Below the pieces are notes generated by a model, which saw only the letters and a program-made list of their open reading frames with translations, was not told where the DNA came from and ran no database searches. Below, in pieces: positions 34,869 through 44,658 of a stretch of 64,000 bases of DNA. The first letter of the stretch is position 1, and each line of letters begins with the position of its first letter. This DNA comes from Micromonospora antibiotica. GTDB taxonomy: Bacteria > Actinomycetota > Actinomycetes > Mycobacteriales > Micromonosporaceae. The position numbers were made by a program, and so were the translations under genes. Location: NCBI RefSeq assembly GCF_017599305.1, contig NZ_JAGFWR010000006.1:124001-188000 (forward strand). Reading direction: 5' to 3'.

Positions 34869-34880
34869 TATGGATTCCCC

Positions 34881-35864
34881 TTATCGTGACGAAGAACGGG
34901 TTGCCGAAACCGCCACGGCGAGCAGGATGATCGCGCCCTGGACGGTGGACCGGAGGGCGCCGGAGACGCCGTAGAAGTTCATCAGGGCGAACAGCAGTTC
35001 GAGGGTCAGCGCGCCGAGCATCGCGCCGACGACCGAACCGCGCCCCCCGCCCAGCGCGACGCCGCCGAGGACGACCGCGGTGATCGCCCCGAACTCCAGG
35101 CCCGCGCCGGCCTGGAACGACACCCCGCTGTAGCCACCCAGCAGGATCGCCGCCACGGCCGCCGCCAGCCCGCTGAGGATGAAGGCGACGGTCCGGGTAC
35201 GCCAGACCCGTACCCCGCTCAGCTGCGCGGTGCGCGGATTGTCCCCGACGGCGACCAGGGTCCGACCGAAGTCCGACCGCATCAACGCCACCGCGAGCAC
35301 CGCGACGACCACCAGGACCAGCAGCGCGTACGGCACCCGGCCGAGCAGCGGCACGTCCTCGATCGCCCGCCGGCCGAACCGCCGGAACTCCTCGGAGAGG
35401 CCACCCTTCGGTGCTCCGTCGGACCACAGGTAGACCGCGCCGACCAGGATCAGGAACATGCCCAGGGTGGTGATGAACGACGGCACCCGCAGGCGGGTCG
35501 TGATCAGGCCGTTGACCAGCCCGACCAGCGCGCCGAAGGCGAGCAGGAGCAGCACCACCGGCCAGGTCCGGGCCGGGTCGCTGTCGATCAGCCGGGCCGC
35601 GACCACCACCTGCGCGGTGACCAACGAGCCGACGGACAGGTCGAACTCGCCGGAGACGATCACGAAGTACTGCCCGGCGGCGAGCAGGATGACCGGCGCC
35701 GAACGGCCGAGGAAGGACATCAACGACGGCGGGTCGAGGAAACTGGGCTGCCGGATGCCGACGAGCACCAGCAGCACCGCGAGGATCGCCAGGATCGGCA
35801 GCACCCCGCCGGGGCGGAGCCGGACGCGGCGCAGGGGCAGCGGACGACGCTGGACGATCTGCAT
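34881..35864 (-). CDS. CUT2-family sugar ABC permease
   Basis: This 327-residue protein starts at ATG 35864, two bases after the stop of the other permease. It has about ten membrane helices. Family blocks are visible: GQYFVIVSGEFDLSVGSLV, GLVNGLITTRLRVPSFITTL and, near the C-terminus, AITAVVLGGVALGGGRGSVV. It forms, with the adjacent paralogue, the channel of a ribose-type importer powered by the 503-residue ATPase. The two permeases are clearly related but divergent, implying a heterodimeric channel. Confidence 0.92.
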   Translation of the reverse strand: MQIVQRRPLPLRRVRLRPGGVLPILAILAVLLVLVGIRQPSFLDPPSLMSFLGRSAPVILLAAGQYFVIVSGEFDLSVGSLVTAQVVVAARLIDSDPARTWPVVLLLLAFGALVGLVNGLITTRLRVPSFITTLGMFLILVGAVYLWSDGAPKGGLSEEFRRFGRRAIEDVPLLGRVPYALLVLVVVAVLAVALMRSDFGRTLVAVGDNPRTAQLSGVRVWRTRTVAFILSGLAAAVAAILLGGYSGVSFQAGAGLEFGAITAVVLGGVALGGGRGSVVGAMLGALTLELLFALMNFYGVSGALRSTVQGAIILLAVAVSATRSSSR

Positions 35865-35866
35865 GG

Positions 35867-36841
35867 TCAGGACGCCGCCTTTCGCAGGGCCCGACGGGCG
35901 TAGACGGCGACCGCGGCGATGATGATGACGCCCCTGATCACCTGCTTGAAGAAGGCGTCCACCTCGAGCTGGTTGAAGATCGCATCGATGCTGGCCAGCA
36001 GCAGCACTCCCCCGACCGTGCCGACCACACCGCCGCGTCCACCGGCCAGCGCGGTCCCGCCGATCACCACCGCGGCGATCGACTCCAGGTCGTAGAGGCC
36101 CTCGGTGCCCACCCGGGGTGCACCCGAGCCGAGCCGGCTGGCCAGGTAGACCCCGGCGAGCCCGGCACACAACGAGCACAGCACGTGGGCGGCGACCAGG
36201 ACCCGGTCGTTGCGGACGCCGGAGAGCCGGGCGACCTCCGGATCGCCGCCGACGGCGACCAGGTGGTGACCGAACCGGGTCCGGGACAGCACGAACCAGG
36301 CGGCCCCGGTCACGGCGAGCAACAACAGGAACGACAGCGGCACCGGGCCGACCCGCTGATAGCCGAGGGACTGCACGAGGCCGGGCGAGGTGGCGCCGGC
36401 CGGACCGTCATAGTTGCTGTCGAGATACCCCTTGAGCAGCAACCCGACGCCGAGCGTGGCGATGAACGCGTTGATCCGCAGCCTGGTCACCAGCAGCCCG
36501 TTGAACAACCCGACACCGGCGCTGACCGCGAGCGCCAGGCCGACCGCCGGCAACAGCGCCCCGTCGCTGCCGTTCATCGTCTCGGCCGCGACGAGGGTGC
36601 TCAGACTGATCACGTACGCCACGGAGAGGTCGAGCGACCCACCGAGAATGACGAGCGTCTGACCGACGGCGACGAACCCGAGACCGGCGGCCACGTGCAG
36701 CAGGCTGACCGTCGTGGACTGGTTGAACAGCTGACCGCCGTCGACCAGGACGACCAGCCAGCCGATCGCGAGGGTGAGGGTCAGGGCCACGAACACGCCC
36801 GGCACCCGACGCCGCACCGGCAACAGCGTCAGGACACTCAC
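35867..36841 (-). CDS. CUT2-family sugar ABC permease (second)
   Basis: This 324-residue protein starts at GTG 36841. About ten helices carry the same family blocks as its neighbour: GQTLVILGGSLDLSVAYVIS, GLFNGLLVTRLRINAFIATL and SIAAVVIGGTALAGGRGGVV. It pairs with the downstream permease. Its start is separated from the ATPase stop by a 55-bp insertion flanked by a 21-bp direct repeat, whereas all other junctions in this operon are much tighter. The operon order is ATPase, permease, permease, binding protein, epimerase. Confidence 0.92.
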   Translation of the reverse strand: MSVLTLLPVRRRVPGVFVALTLTLAIGWLVVLVDGGQLFNQSTTVSLLHVAAGLGFVAVGQTLVILGGSLDLSVAYVISLSTLVAAETMNGSDGALLPAVGLALAVSAGVGLFNGLLVTRLRINAFIATLGVGLLLKGYLDSNYDGPAGATSPGLVQSLGYQRVGPVPLSFLLLLAVTGAAWFVLSRTRFGHHLVAVGGDPEVARLSGVRNDRVLVAAHVLCSLCAGLAGVYLASRLGSGAPRVGTEGLYDLESIAAVVIGGTALAGGRGGVVGTVGGVLLLASIDAIFNQLEVDAFFKQVIRGVIIIAAVAVYARRALRKAAS

Positions 36842-36914
36842 CGGTCGGTCTCCGTTCGCGACTGCGGGGCTCGCAAAACCGGCTCACTCCTCGCACTCAC
36901 CGGTCGGTCTCCGT
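36835..36914. repeat. 21-bp direct repeat flanking a 38-bp insert
   Basis: Identical 21-base copies lie at 36835-36855 and 36894-36914, starting CACTCACCGGTC. The right copy covers the last codons and stop of the ATPase gene and the left copy covers the permease start. The 38 bp between them has the feel of a dispersed intergenic element. If one copy and the insert were removed, the ATPase stop and the permease GTG would overlap. Confidence 0.75.
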
Positions 36915-38408
36915 GACGTGGCCGACGGCCAGGGTCATGACGTCCTCCTCGGTGGCGTCGGCGGGCAGTTCGCCGGCGATCCGGCCGTCGCGCATGACGA
37001 CGATCCGGTCGCTCATCCCCAGCAACTCGGGCAGGTCCGAGGAGATCATCAGGACGGCCGCGCCGTCGCGGGCGAGGCGGCGGACGAGGTCGTGGATGGC
37101 CGACTTGGCACCCACGTCGATGCCCCGGGTCGGCTCGTCGAAGAGCAGGACCTGCGGGTCGAGCGCGAGCCAGCGGGCCAGCACGACCTTCTGCTGGTTT
37201 CCCCCCGACAGGAAACGGATCTCCTGGTCGTCACCGGCGGCACGGACCTCGACGGTGGCGAGCAGTTCCCGCACGCGTCGGGTGCGGGCGGCACGACCGG
37301 AACGGGCCGCGCCGACGGCCCGGGTGGCGAGCAGCGCGTTGTCGAGCACCGACTGCCGGGGCACGATCCCCTCGCCCTTGCGGTCCTCGGTGACGTAGGC
37401 GATGCCGGCCCGCATCGCGCTACGGGGTGAGCGCAGCCGGACCGGCCGGCCGTCCAGGGTCACCTCGCCGGTGGTGAACGGGGTGACGCCGAAGAGCGCC
37501 CGGGCCAGCGCGGACCGTCCGGAGCCCTGTAGGCCGCCGACGCCGAGCACCTCGCCGGCCCGCAGCTGAAGGTCGACGGCGTGCAGTTTCCGGTTGCCCG
37601 CGTCCCGGACGGCCAGCCGTACCGGGCCGAGGTCGTCGGAGGTGGCCCGGTCGGGGTAGTAGCTGGACAGCTCCCGGCCGACCATGTGCCGGACCAGGTC
37701 GTCGGTGTTGGTGTCGGCGGTGTTCACGGTGGTGACCCGGCGGCCGTCCTTGAGCACGGTGATCCGCCCGGACAGGTCGAAGACCTCGGTGAGCCGGTGC
37801 GAGACGTAGAGCAGGCCAATTCCCCGCTGCTGGAGTCGGCGCACCAACCCGTAGAGCAGTTCCACCTCGTGGTCGGCCAGCGCCGCGGTGGGCTCGTCCA
37901 TGATGAGCACCCGGGCGTCCAGGGCGAGCGCCTTGGCGATCTCGACGACCTGCTGCTGGGCGACACCGAGCCCGCCGACCGTGGCGTCGGGCGCGAGGGT
38001 GGTCTCGCCGATCGAGGCGAGCAGCTGGCCGGTGCGCTCGCGCATCACCCGACGGTCCACCAGTCCCCGGCGTACCGGCTCGTGTCCCAGGTGGACGTTC
38101 TCCGCGACGGTACGGTCCGAGAGCAGGTTGAACTCCTGGTGGATGATGCCGATCCCGGCCCGCTGGGCGTCGCGCGGGCCACGGAAGACCTGCGGTGCGC
38201 CGTCCACCTCGACGGTGCCCCCGTCGGGGGCGTACCCGCCCGAGACGATCTTCATGAGGGTGGACTTCCCCGCGCCGTTCTCGCCGACGACGGCGTGCAC
38301 CTCACCGGGTGTGACGTCGAGGTCGACGCCGTCGAGGACGCGTACCCCGAGGAAGGACTTCCTGATGCCCCGCAGGGTGAGCAGCGACGCCGGTGGCGGA
38401 TCTGGCAT
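36897..38408 (-). CDS. Ribose-type sugar ABC transporter ATPase (two nucleotide-binding domains)
   Basis: I choose ATG 38408 (AGGG eight bases upstream), giving 503 residues; a GTG 15 bases earlier is possible. The N-terminal domain has an intact Walker A (GENGAGKST), signature region and DEPTAAL. The C-terminal domain has the degenerate Walker A expected in this family (GLQGSGRSA), the signature LSGGNQQKVVLARWL and an intact DEPTRGIDVGAK. This is the usual RbsA/MglA pattern. It is the first gene of the operon and is divergent from the 1184-residue secreted protein across a 522 bp gap that holds repeated CGAAACATC motifs. Confidence 0.93.
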   Translation of the reverse strand: MPDPPPASLLTLRGIRKSFLGVRVLDGVDLDVTPGEVHAVVGENGAGKSTLMKIVSGGYAPDGGTVEVDGAPQVFRGPRDAQRAGIGIIHQEFNLLSDRTVAENVHLGHEPVRRGLVDRRVMRERTGQLLASIGETTLAPDATVGGLGVAQQQVVEIAKALALDARVLIMDEPTAALADHEVELLYGLVRRLQQRGIGLLYVSHRLTEVFDLSGRITVLKDGRRVTTVNTADTNTDDLVRHMVGRELSSYYPDRATSDDLGPVRLAVRDAGNRKLHAVDLQLRAGEVLGVGGLQGSGRSALARALFGVTPFTTGEVTLDGRPVRLRSPRSAMRAGIAYVTEDRKGEGIVPRQSVLDNALLATRAVGAARSGRAARTRRVRELLATVEVRAAGDDQEIRFLSGGNQQKVVLARWLALDPQVLLFDEPTRGIDVGAKSAIHDLVRRLARDGAAVLMISSDLPELLGMSDRIVVMRDGRIAGELPADATEEDVMTLAVGHVTETDR

Positions 38409-38930
38409 TCCGGGAACCCTCACAGAAAGTAGTCATCGACGTGGTCCGCGCCGCGCCGCCGGCTCGTGCGAAGGGCTGGTTGGGCCGGCTTTTGCCTGCT
38501 GCCGCAGGTGCTTACGTCTCGACGACGCAAACTTTCCTTGACATCGACGAAACATCACACGTATGAAGATAGATGTTTCGATGCGTGTCCACAATCCTCC
38601 TCCCGACGCAATTCCCAGGCCGATCCCTTCTACTTGGCACCGAAGCCGGGTCGCAGCACCCCCGGGCGACCACCGTCGACCCGTCGAAACATCGAACCTC
38701 TTCGAATCCATTGACACGTATCGATGACTGGCCCATCCTGGCGTCGCGGCCCACGGGACGAGAACACCAGCCACGTCACTTTCTGTGACCTCTGCGGGGC
38801 GGACGGCCGTTACGGCGGACGGCACGACGACCCGAGCAGCACACCCGTGCCCTCGTGCGCCCAGCTGACACCTGGGTGCCGACGGACCACGGTCGCCACC
38901 GGAGTTGCCCGCCGAAAACTAGGAGACGGC
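38409..38930. other. Divergent promoter region with repeated CGAAACATC sites
   Basis: No gene is supported. The interval is AT-richer than its surroundings. Three CGAAACATC half-sites are present (38548-38556, inverted 38572-38580, and 38685-38693). TTGACA elements occur at 38538-38543 and 38711-38716, and TATGAA (38562-38567) could be a -10 element for the first. These serve the sugar operon on the left, the secreted dehydrogenase on the right, or both. Confidence 0.55.
38548..38580. promoter_or_regulatory. Inverted CGAAACATC / GATGTTTCG operator
   Basis: Perfect 9-bp arms (38548-38556 and 38572-38580) are separated by 15 bp that include the putative -10 TATGAA. A third copy of the same nonamer lies at 38685-38693. 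Repressor binding here would block the promoter. The cognate regulator is not identifiable in the window; the ROK or LacI-type proteins at the right end are possible. Confidence 0.5.
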
Positions 38931-41900
38931 ATGCGTCGTACCACACTGCTCATCGCCATGATCGCCGGCCTGTTACTCTCGCTCGGCCTCGCCCCACCCG
39001 CGTCCGCGGCCCCGGCCTTCCGCGCCCTGTTGTTCACCAAGACGGTGGGCTACCGGCACGACTCGATCCCCGCCGGGATCAGCATGTTCCAGCAGCAGGC
39101 GGCGGCCAACAACTTCGAGCTGGTGCAGACCGAGGACTCCAGCGTCTTCACCACGGCCAACCTCGCGACCTTCGACGTCATCATCATGTTCCAGACCTCC
39201 GGCATGGTCTGGACCTCGGCCGCCCAACGGCAGGCCGTGGAGGGCTACCTCGCCAGCGGCAAGGGCATCGTCGGCATCCACAACGCCCTGGACATGGGCA
39301 TCGAGGGCGAGTACCCCTGGTGGGACCAGACCCTCAACGGCGGCGCCCACATGCCGGAGCACTCCCCCGGCGTGCTGCCCGGCACCGCCATCGTCGCCGA
39401 CAAGCAGCACCCGTCGACCACGGGCCTGCCGGACCGGTGGAACCGCAGCGAGGAGTGGTACAACTTCGACGCCAATCCGCGCGGCAACGTACACGTGCTG
39501 GTGACCGCCGACGAGCGCACCTACAACCCCGGCTCCCGGGCGATGGGCCCGGACCACCCGATCTCCTGGTGCCGCACCGCCGCCGGCGGGCGGGTGTGGG
39601 CCACCGCGATGGGCCACGCGATCGACTCCTACAGCGAGACGAACTTCCGCAACCACGTCCTCGGTGGCGTGAAGTGGGCCGCCGGCAACCTGCCCGGTGA
39701 CTGCGGCGGCACCGTCTGGGGCAACTTCGAGAAGCGCACCCTGGACGACAACACGGTCGACCCGATGGCGCTGAACGTGCTGCCCGACGGCCGGGTGATG
39801 TACGTCCAGCGCGGCGGCCAGGTCAAGATCTTCAAGCCGACCACCAACAGCACCGTGACCGCCGCCACGCTGAGCGTCTACACCGGCGGCGAGGACGGTC
39901 TCACCGGCATGGCGATCGACCCGAACTTCGCCACCAACGGCTACGTGTACCTGTACCACTCACCGGCGAGCAGCAGCACCGACGTCAACCGCGTCTCCCG
40001 CTACACGCTGTCCGGTGACACCCTCAACCTGTCCACCGAGGCGCGGATCATCGACATCCCGGCGTACCGGGACCGCACCTTCCCCGAGCCCGGCCACACC
40101 GGCGGCTACATCGACTTCGGCCCGGACGGCAACCTCTACATCGGCACCGGTGACGACACCCCGCCCAACCTCGACCCCAACTGGCAGGGCTACGCGCCGC
40201 TGGACTGGCGCTCCGGCAAGTCCAACCTCGACGCCGCCCGCAGCGCCGGCAACACCAACGACCTGAGGGGCAAGCTGCTGCGCATCCGTCCCTCGGACAA
40301 CGGCGGTTACACCGTCCCGACCGGCAACCTCTACCCGCAGGGCACGGCGCAGACCCGGCCGGAGATCTACGCGATGGGTTTCCGCAACCCGTTCCGCTTC
40401 TCGATCGACCCGGCCAACGGCTGGGTCTACCTGGCCGACTACGGGCCGGACCGTAACCCGCCCACCACCAACCGCGGCCCCGAGGGCCTGGTCGAACTCA
40501 ACGTGATCAAGCAACCCGGCAACTACGGGTGGCCGTTCTGCCACGGCGACAACCAGCCCTACGCGCCGTACAACCCGGACACCGGCGTGGTCGGTGCCAA
40601 GTTCAACTGCAACGCCCCGGTCAACAACTCGCCCAACAACACCGGCCTGACCAGCCTGAAGCCGATCGTCGCCCCCAACATGTGGTACGGCTACGGCACC
40701 TCGTCGACCTTCCCGGAGCTGGGTTCCGGCGGCTCCGGCCCGATGGGCGGGCCGGTCTACCGGTACGACCCGGCGAACCCGTCGGCCACCAAGTTCCCGC
40801 CCTACTACGACGGCGTGCACTTCTTCTACGAGTGGTCGCGCAGCTACATCAAGGAGATGCACTTCGACTCCGCGACGGCGGTGACCCGCACCAACACGTT
40901 CCTGCCCGGCGGGCGGTTCAACAAGCCGATGGACCTGGAGTTCGGCAAGGACGGCTCGCTCTACGTGCTGGAGTGGGGCACCAACTTCGGTGGCGGCAAC
41001 AGCGACTCCGGGCTCTACCGGATCGACTACATCCAGGGCGGCCGGTCCCCGATCGCCAAGGCCGTCGGTACGCCCACCAGCGGCCTCGCCCCGCTGAACG
41101 TCCAGTTCAGCAGCGCCGGCACGGCCGACCCTGACCCGGGCAACACGCTCAGCTACCAGTGGACGTTCGGCGACGGTACCACCTCGACGGCAGCCAACCC
41201 GTCGCACGTCTACACCACCAACGGCAACTACACGGCGCAGTTGAAGGTCACCGACAACACCGGAAAGACGGGCTTCGCCAACGTCCAGATCACCGTCGGC
41301 AACTCCGCGCCGGTGGTCACCATCACCACACCGGCCAGCGGCGGCATGCTCACCTTCGGTGACAAGGTGTCGTACCAGATCAGCGTCACCGATCCGGACG
41401 GCGGCACGGTCGACTGCACCAAGGTGCTCCTGAACCCGGCGTTGGGTCACGACGACCACGCGCACGAGACCACCGAGTACCCGGGTTGCTCGGGCACCAT
41501 CTCCACCGACCTGCTCGGTGGGCACCCGGACGGCGCCAACCTGTTCTACGTGCTCAACGCGCGCTACACCGACAGCGGTGGCCCGGGCGGCTCGTCCCCG
41601 CTCACCGGCACCGCGCAGGCGATCCTCCAGCCGAAGCACAAGCAGGCCGAGTACTTCAGCAGCCAGTCCGGCATCCGGGTCGTCGACGAGGCCAGTGCGG
41701 AGAGCACCAAGCGGGTCGGGGACATCTCCAACAACGACTGGATCGCGTTCAACCCGATGAGCCTGGCGGGTATCTCGACGGTCAGCTACCGGCTGTCGTC
41801 GCCCTCCGGTGGCGGCACCATCGAGTTGCGGGCCGGCTCGCCGACCGGCACCCTGCTGGCCACCACCCCGGTGCCCAGCACCGGCGGCTGGAACAACTAC

Positions 41901-42485
41901 CAGTCAACCGCACCGGTGAGCGTGTCCGCGCTGTCCGGTACGCAGACGCTCTACATGGTGTTCAAGGGCAGCACCAACAACTGGTTCGACCTCGACTCGC
42001 ACACCTTCGGCGGGGCGGGGGTCGGCGTACCCGGCACCGGCACCGGCACCGGCGTGGCGGGGAAGACCTGGACGCTCACCGCCCTGCACAGCGGGAAGCT
42101 GATGGACGTCAGTGGCGTCTCCACCGCCGACGGCGCCCAGCTCACCCAGTGGGCGGCCACCGGTGGCAACAACCAGAAGTGGCAGGCCGTGGACGCCGGT
42201 AGCGGCGCGGTCTATCTGAAGGCGGTGCACAGCAACAAGTGCGCCGAGGTGATCGGCGGCTCCACCACAGCGGGTGCGTTCCTGCAGCAGGCCACCTGCA
42301 ACAACAGCGACCGGCAGAAGTTCACCGCGACGGCGACCACGACCGCCGGGGTCTACACGGTGCGCAACGTGCAGAGCGGGCTCTGCATGGACGTCAACGG
42401 TGCTTCCACCGCCGACGGCGCCCGCCTGTTGCAGTGGACCTGCCACAGCGCCAGCAACCAGCAGTGGCGGTTCACCCAGGTGTGA
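38931..42485 (+). CDS. Secreted ThuA / glucose-sorbosone dehydrogenase / PKD / CBM6 / ricin protein
   Basis: The start is ATG 38931 after AGGAGA, giving 1184 residues; the frame is open further upstream but the Sec signal (MRRTTLLIAMIAGLLLSLGL) fixes this start. Domains in order: ThuA-like (about 30-255; LLFTKTVGYRHDSIP, GIVGIHNALD), a six-bladed glucose/sorbosone-dehydrogenase propeller (about 270-690; IDPNFATNGYVYLYH, MGFRNPFRFSID), a PKD domain (about 705-790; YQWTFGDGTT), a CBM6-type module (about 905-1030), and a C-terminal ricin-type trefoil (about 1045-1184; three repeats ending in QKW/QQW). It likely binds and oxidises sugars or polysaccharide ends outside the cell. PQQ dependence is known for some propellers of this family, but no PQQ genes are in the window. 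Confidence 0.9.
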   Translation: MRRTTLLIAMIAGLLLSLGLAPPASAAPAFRALLFTKTVGYRHDSIPAGISMFQQQAAANNFELVQTEDSSVFTTANLATFDVIIMFQTSGMVWTSAAQRQAVEGYLASGKGIVGIHNALDMGIEGEYPWWDQTLNGGAHMPEHSPGVLPGTAIVADKQHPSTTGLPDRWNRSEEWYNFDANPRGNVHVLVTADERTYNPGSRAMGPDHPISWCRTAAGGRVWATAMGHAIDSYSETNFRNHVLGGVKWAAGNLPGDCGGTVWGNFEKRTLDDNTVDPMALNVLPDGRVMYVQRGGQVKIFKPTTNSTVTAATLSVYTGGEDGLTGMAIDPNFATNGYVYLYHSPASSSTDVNRVSRYTLSGDTLNLSTEARIIDIPAYRDRTFPEPGHTGGYIDFGPDGNLYIGTGDDTPPNLDPNWQGYAPLDWRSGKSNLDAARSAGNTNDLRGKLLRIRPSDNGGYTVPTGNLYPQGTAQTRPEIYAMGFRNPFRFSIDPANGWVYLADYGPDRNPPTTNRGPEGLVELNVIKQPGNYGWPFCHGDNQPYAPYNPDTGVVGAKFNCNAPVNNSPNNTGLTSLKPIVAPNMWYGYGTSSTFPELGSGGSGPMGGPVYRYDPANPSATKFPPYYDGVHFFYEWSRSYIKEMHFDSATAVTRTNTFLPGGRFNKPMDLEFGKDGSLYVLEWGTNFGGGNSDSGLYRIDYIQGGRSPIAKAVGTPTSGLAPLNVQFSSAGTADPDPGNTLSYQWTFGDGTTSTAANPSHVYTTNGNYTAQLKVTDNTGKTGFANVQITVGNSAPVVTITTPASGGMLTFGDKVSYQISVTDPDGGTVDCTKVLLNPALGHDDHAHETTEYPGCSGTISTDLLGGHPDGANLFYVLNARYTDSGGPGGSSPLTGTAQAILQPKHKQAEYFSSQSGIRVVDEASAESTKRVGDISNNDWIAFNPMSLAGISTVSYRLSSPSGGGTIELRAGSPTGTLLATTPVPSTGGWNNYQSTAPVSVSALSGTQTLYMVFKGSTNNWFDLDSHTFGGAGVGVPGTGTGTGVAGKTWTLTALHSGKLMDVSGVSTADGAQLTQWAATGGNNQKWQAVDAGSGAVYLKAVHSNKCAEVIGGSTTAGAFLQQATCNNSDRQKFTATATTTAGVYTVRNVQSGLCMDVNGASTADGARLLQWTCHSASNQQWRFTQV

Positions 42486-42522
42486 TGCACGACCCGCCGC
42501 CGTCACGGCGGCGGTAGGCCGG

Positions 42523-42555
42523 GAGGGCCGGCTCCGGATGTCGGAGCCGGCCCTC
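42523..42555 (+). terminator. Terminator of the 1184-residue secreted protein gene
   Basis: GAGGGCCGGCTCCG pairs perfectly with 42542-42555 around a five-base loop, 38 bp after the stop codon. Confidence 0.85.
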
Positions 42556-42833
42556 TCCGGTTGCGTCGGCGCCCCGCCCGCCCCGGGTGGTGGGCGGGCC
42601 ATCCCGGTCCGGGCCGGCGTGATGGTGAGCGGGATGCCGGATCGCTGCGACGGGACGGGACCGCCGCAGCCGGCCCTCGGGACCGCCCGGGGTACGGCTG
42701 GCCTGACGATGCCCCGGACCCCGGGCGGCGGATCGGCCGGGGTGAGGGCTCCGGCCGGTCGTGGACGCCGCCGGCCGGTGCCGGCCGGCAGGTCGGCACT
42801 GCTCCCACCCCGGGTGTCGGCGGCGAAACGGTG

Positions 42834-42866
42834 ATCGGCAGGGCCCGAGGTGCGGGCCCTGCCGAT
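42834..42866 (-). terminator. Terminator of the GH62 gene
   Basis: ATCGGCAGGGCCCG pairs perfectly with 42853-42866 around a five-base loop, 97 bp after the stop of the GH62 gene on the minus strand. Confidence 0.8.
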
Positions 42867-42962
42867 CGGTGGTGCGGAGGTCGTTCAGGTGATCCGACGG
42901 CCCGGTCTATCCCGGGCCACCGGCCGACGTCAGGAACCCCCGAGGTCAGCAGGTGCGCATTT

Positions 42963-44495
42963 TCAGCGCTGCCGGGTGAGCAGACCCGGCCGGTAGGGCA
43001 GCAGGCCGTAGTCGACCCCGTTGGAGCTGGGCGACCGGCCCTGGTAGAGCAGTTGCAGGTTGCACGGGTCGATGGTCATGGTCTGGTCCGCGCTGGTGCG
43101 CAGCAGCTCACCGTGGCTGATGTCGTTGGTCCAGGTGGCACCGCTGTTGGCCTTGCCCGCGAACGGGTTGCTCTCGGTCGCCGCGTTCGGCGTCCACGAG
43201 CCGTTCAGGCTGGTGGCGGTGAAGGACCGGAAGTAACGGCCCTGGGAACCGATCGCCTCGACGATCATCAGGTACTGGTTCTGGCCCGCGACCTTGTAGA
43301 CCTGCGGCGCCTCGAACAGGTTGTTCGTGGTGTCGCTCATGATGGTGGTGTAGCTGGAGCCGAAGTTGCCGGGGAAGTTCCCGATCGGCATGCTGGCCCG
43401 GTAGATCTTGCCGTTGTCACCGGCGAAGAACAGGTACATGTTCTGGCTGTCGGCGATCAGCGTCTGGTCGATCGGGCCGGTGCCGGAGCCGGAGATGCTG
43501 CCGGTGAACATCGTCTGGGCCGGGCCCCACCCGTTCGGGTTCGTCGGGTCGGTCGACGTGCGGTAGGAGAACGCCGCGCCACCCCACTGGTAGGCGAGCA
43601 CCCAGATGTTCTTCGGCGCGAAGTAGAACAGCGACGGCGCGACGGTGCCGGAGTTCATGCCGTTCTGCGACGCCGAGGCCATCTCCGACCAGTTGGTGAA
43701 CAGGCCGAAGTTCATCGACCCCCATGAGCTGCCGAAGTCGTGCGTGGTCGCGTAGACGAGCTGCCTGCCGTTGTACGGCGCGACCGTGAAGTCCTTCAGC
43801 GACACCCAGCCCGACTTCGGGTTGGCCAGCGAACCCGTCGACGACCACCGGTACGACGACGGCAGCGTGCAACTGCCGCTCGGCGGCGGGGTCGTCGTGG
43901 GCGGGGTGGTGCCACCGACCCGGACGAGCTGCCACTGTTGGTTGGTGCCGTTCCAGTCGGCGTACTGGACGATGTTGCCGCCATCGGCGGTGGACGCGCC
44001 CTGCACCTCGACGGCCTTACCGCTGTTGCGGTTGATCAGCTGAATGTAGCCCTCGACGTCCTGGATGCTGAACTGCTGGTTGGTGCCGTTGTTGTCGGTC
44101 CACTGCACGATCGGTCCGCCGTCGGCGGTCGACTTGCCGGAGACGTCGAGCACCTTGCCGGACAGCTTCGACTTCAGCCGGTAGTAGCCGCCGCCGGAGT
44201 CGACGAACTGCCACTGCTGCTGACTGCCGTCGTTGCGGGTCCACTGGGTGATCCGGGCCCCGTCGGTGGTGGCCAGGTTGTAGACGTCGAGGGCCTTGCC
44301 GCTGTTGCGGTTGACCAGCACGTACGAGGCACCCGTGTCGATCGTGGCGGCAGCGGCCTCGGTCGCGCTGGCGGCGACGAGGACACCGCCGCTGAGGGCG
44401 GTCAGGATCGCCGTGGCCGCCGGCAGCAGCCATCGCCGCCGCCGGGGGCCGGACCGGCGGGGAGCCGGGCCGGGTCGGTCAGCCTGGAGATGCAT
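42963..44495 (-). CDS. Secreted GH62 alpha-L-arabinofuranosidase with ricin-type CBM13
   Basis: This 510-residue protein starts at ATG 44495. A basic N-terminus (about 20 residues) is followed by a hydrophobic signal ([20 protein letters not shown]). Residues about 50-185 form a ricin-type trefoil with repeated [20 protein letters not shown] units and Q-Q-W motifs. After a Pro/Thr linker (about 190-200), the rest is a GH62 five-bladed propeller, opening [20 protein letters not shown] and continuing [24 protein letters not shown] and [11 protein letters not shown]62 enzymes release arabinofuranose from arabinoxylan and arabinan. LacI-type palindromes lie 146 and 347 bp upstream. The function fits the GH43/AbfB gene at 27-28 kb, suggesting a shared arabinoxylan regulon. 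Confidence 0.93.
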   Translation of the reverse strand: MHLQADRPGPAPRRSGPRRRRWLLPAATAILTALSGGVLVAASATEAAAATIDTGASYVLVNRNSGKALDVYNLATTDGARITQWTRNDGSQQQWQFVDSGGGYYRLKSKLSGKVLDVSGKSTADGGPIVQWTDNNGTNQQFSIQDVEGYIQLINRNSGKAVEVQGASTADGGNIVQYADWNGTNQQWQLVRVGGTTPPTTTPPPSGSCTLPSSYRWSSTGSLANPKSGWVSLKDFTVAPYNGRQLVYATTHDFGSSWGSMNFGLFTNWSEMASASQNGMNSGTVAPSLFYFAPKNIWVLAYQWGGAAFSYRTSTDPTNPNGWGPAQTMFTGSISGSGTGPIDQTLIADSQNMYLFFAGDNGKIYRASMPIGNFPGNFGSSYTTIMSDTTNNLFEAPQVYKVAGQNQYLMIVEAIGSQGRYFRSFTATSLNGSWTPNAATESNPFAGKANSGATWTNDISHGELLRTSADQTMTIDPCNLQLLYQGRSPSSNGVDYGLLPYRPGLLTRQR

Positions 44496-44640
44496 GGGGG
44501 TGCTCCTTCATGGGGGACGGGTGGTGCCTTTCCGGGGATCCCGGTGCGGTGGCCTGCGGTGACGGTGTCACCGAGACCGGGTGGTGTGGTCGGCCCGCGC
44601 GTGCCCGGTGTTCCTTGGTCGGGGCCGGAACCGGCCAGGC

Positions 44641-44658
44641 AATGTGAACGCTCACATT
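44641..44658. promoter_or_regulatory. LacI-type palindrome upstream of GH62 gene
   Basis: AATGTGAACGCTCACATT has perfect seven-base arms around ACGC and is 146 bp upstream of the GH62 start. It closely resembles the central part of classical lac-type operators (TGTGANCGNTCACA), so a LacI-family repressor is the likely ligand. Confidence 0.7.

Larger units (their letters stand above)
42486..42962. other. Convergent gap with two strong terminators
   Basis: No gene is supported in this 477 bp interval. It holds two separate perfect hairpins, one near each flanking gene (42523-42555 and 42834-42866). The 280 bp between them are non-coding in appearance. Confidence 0.65.
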
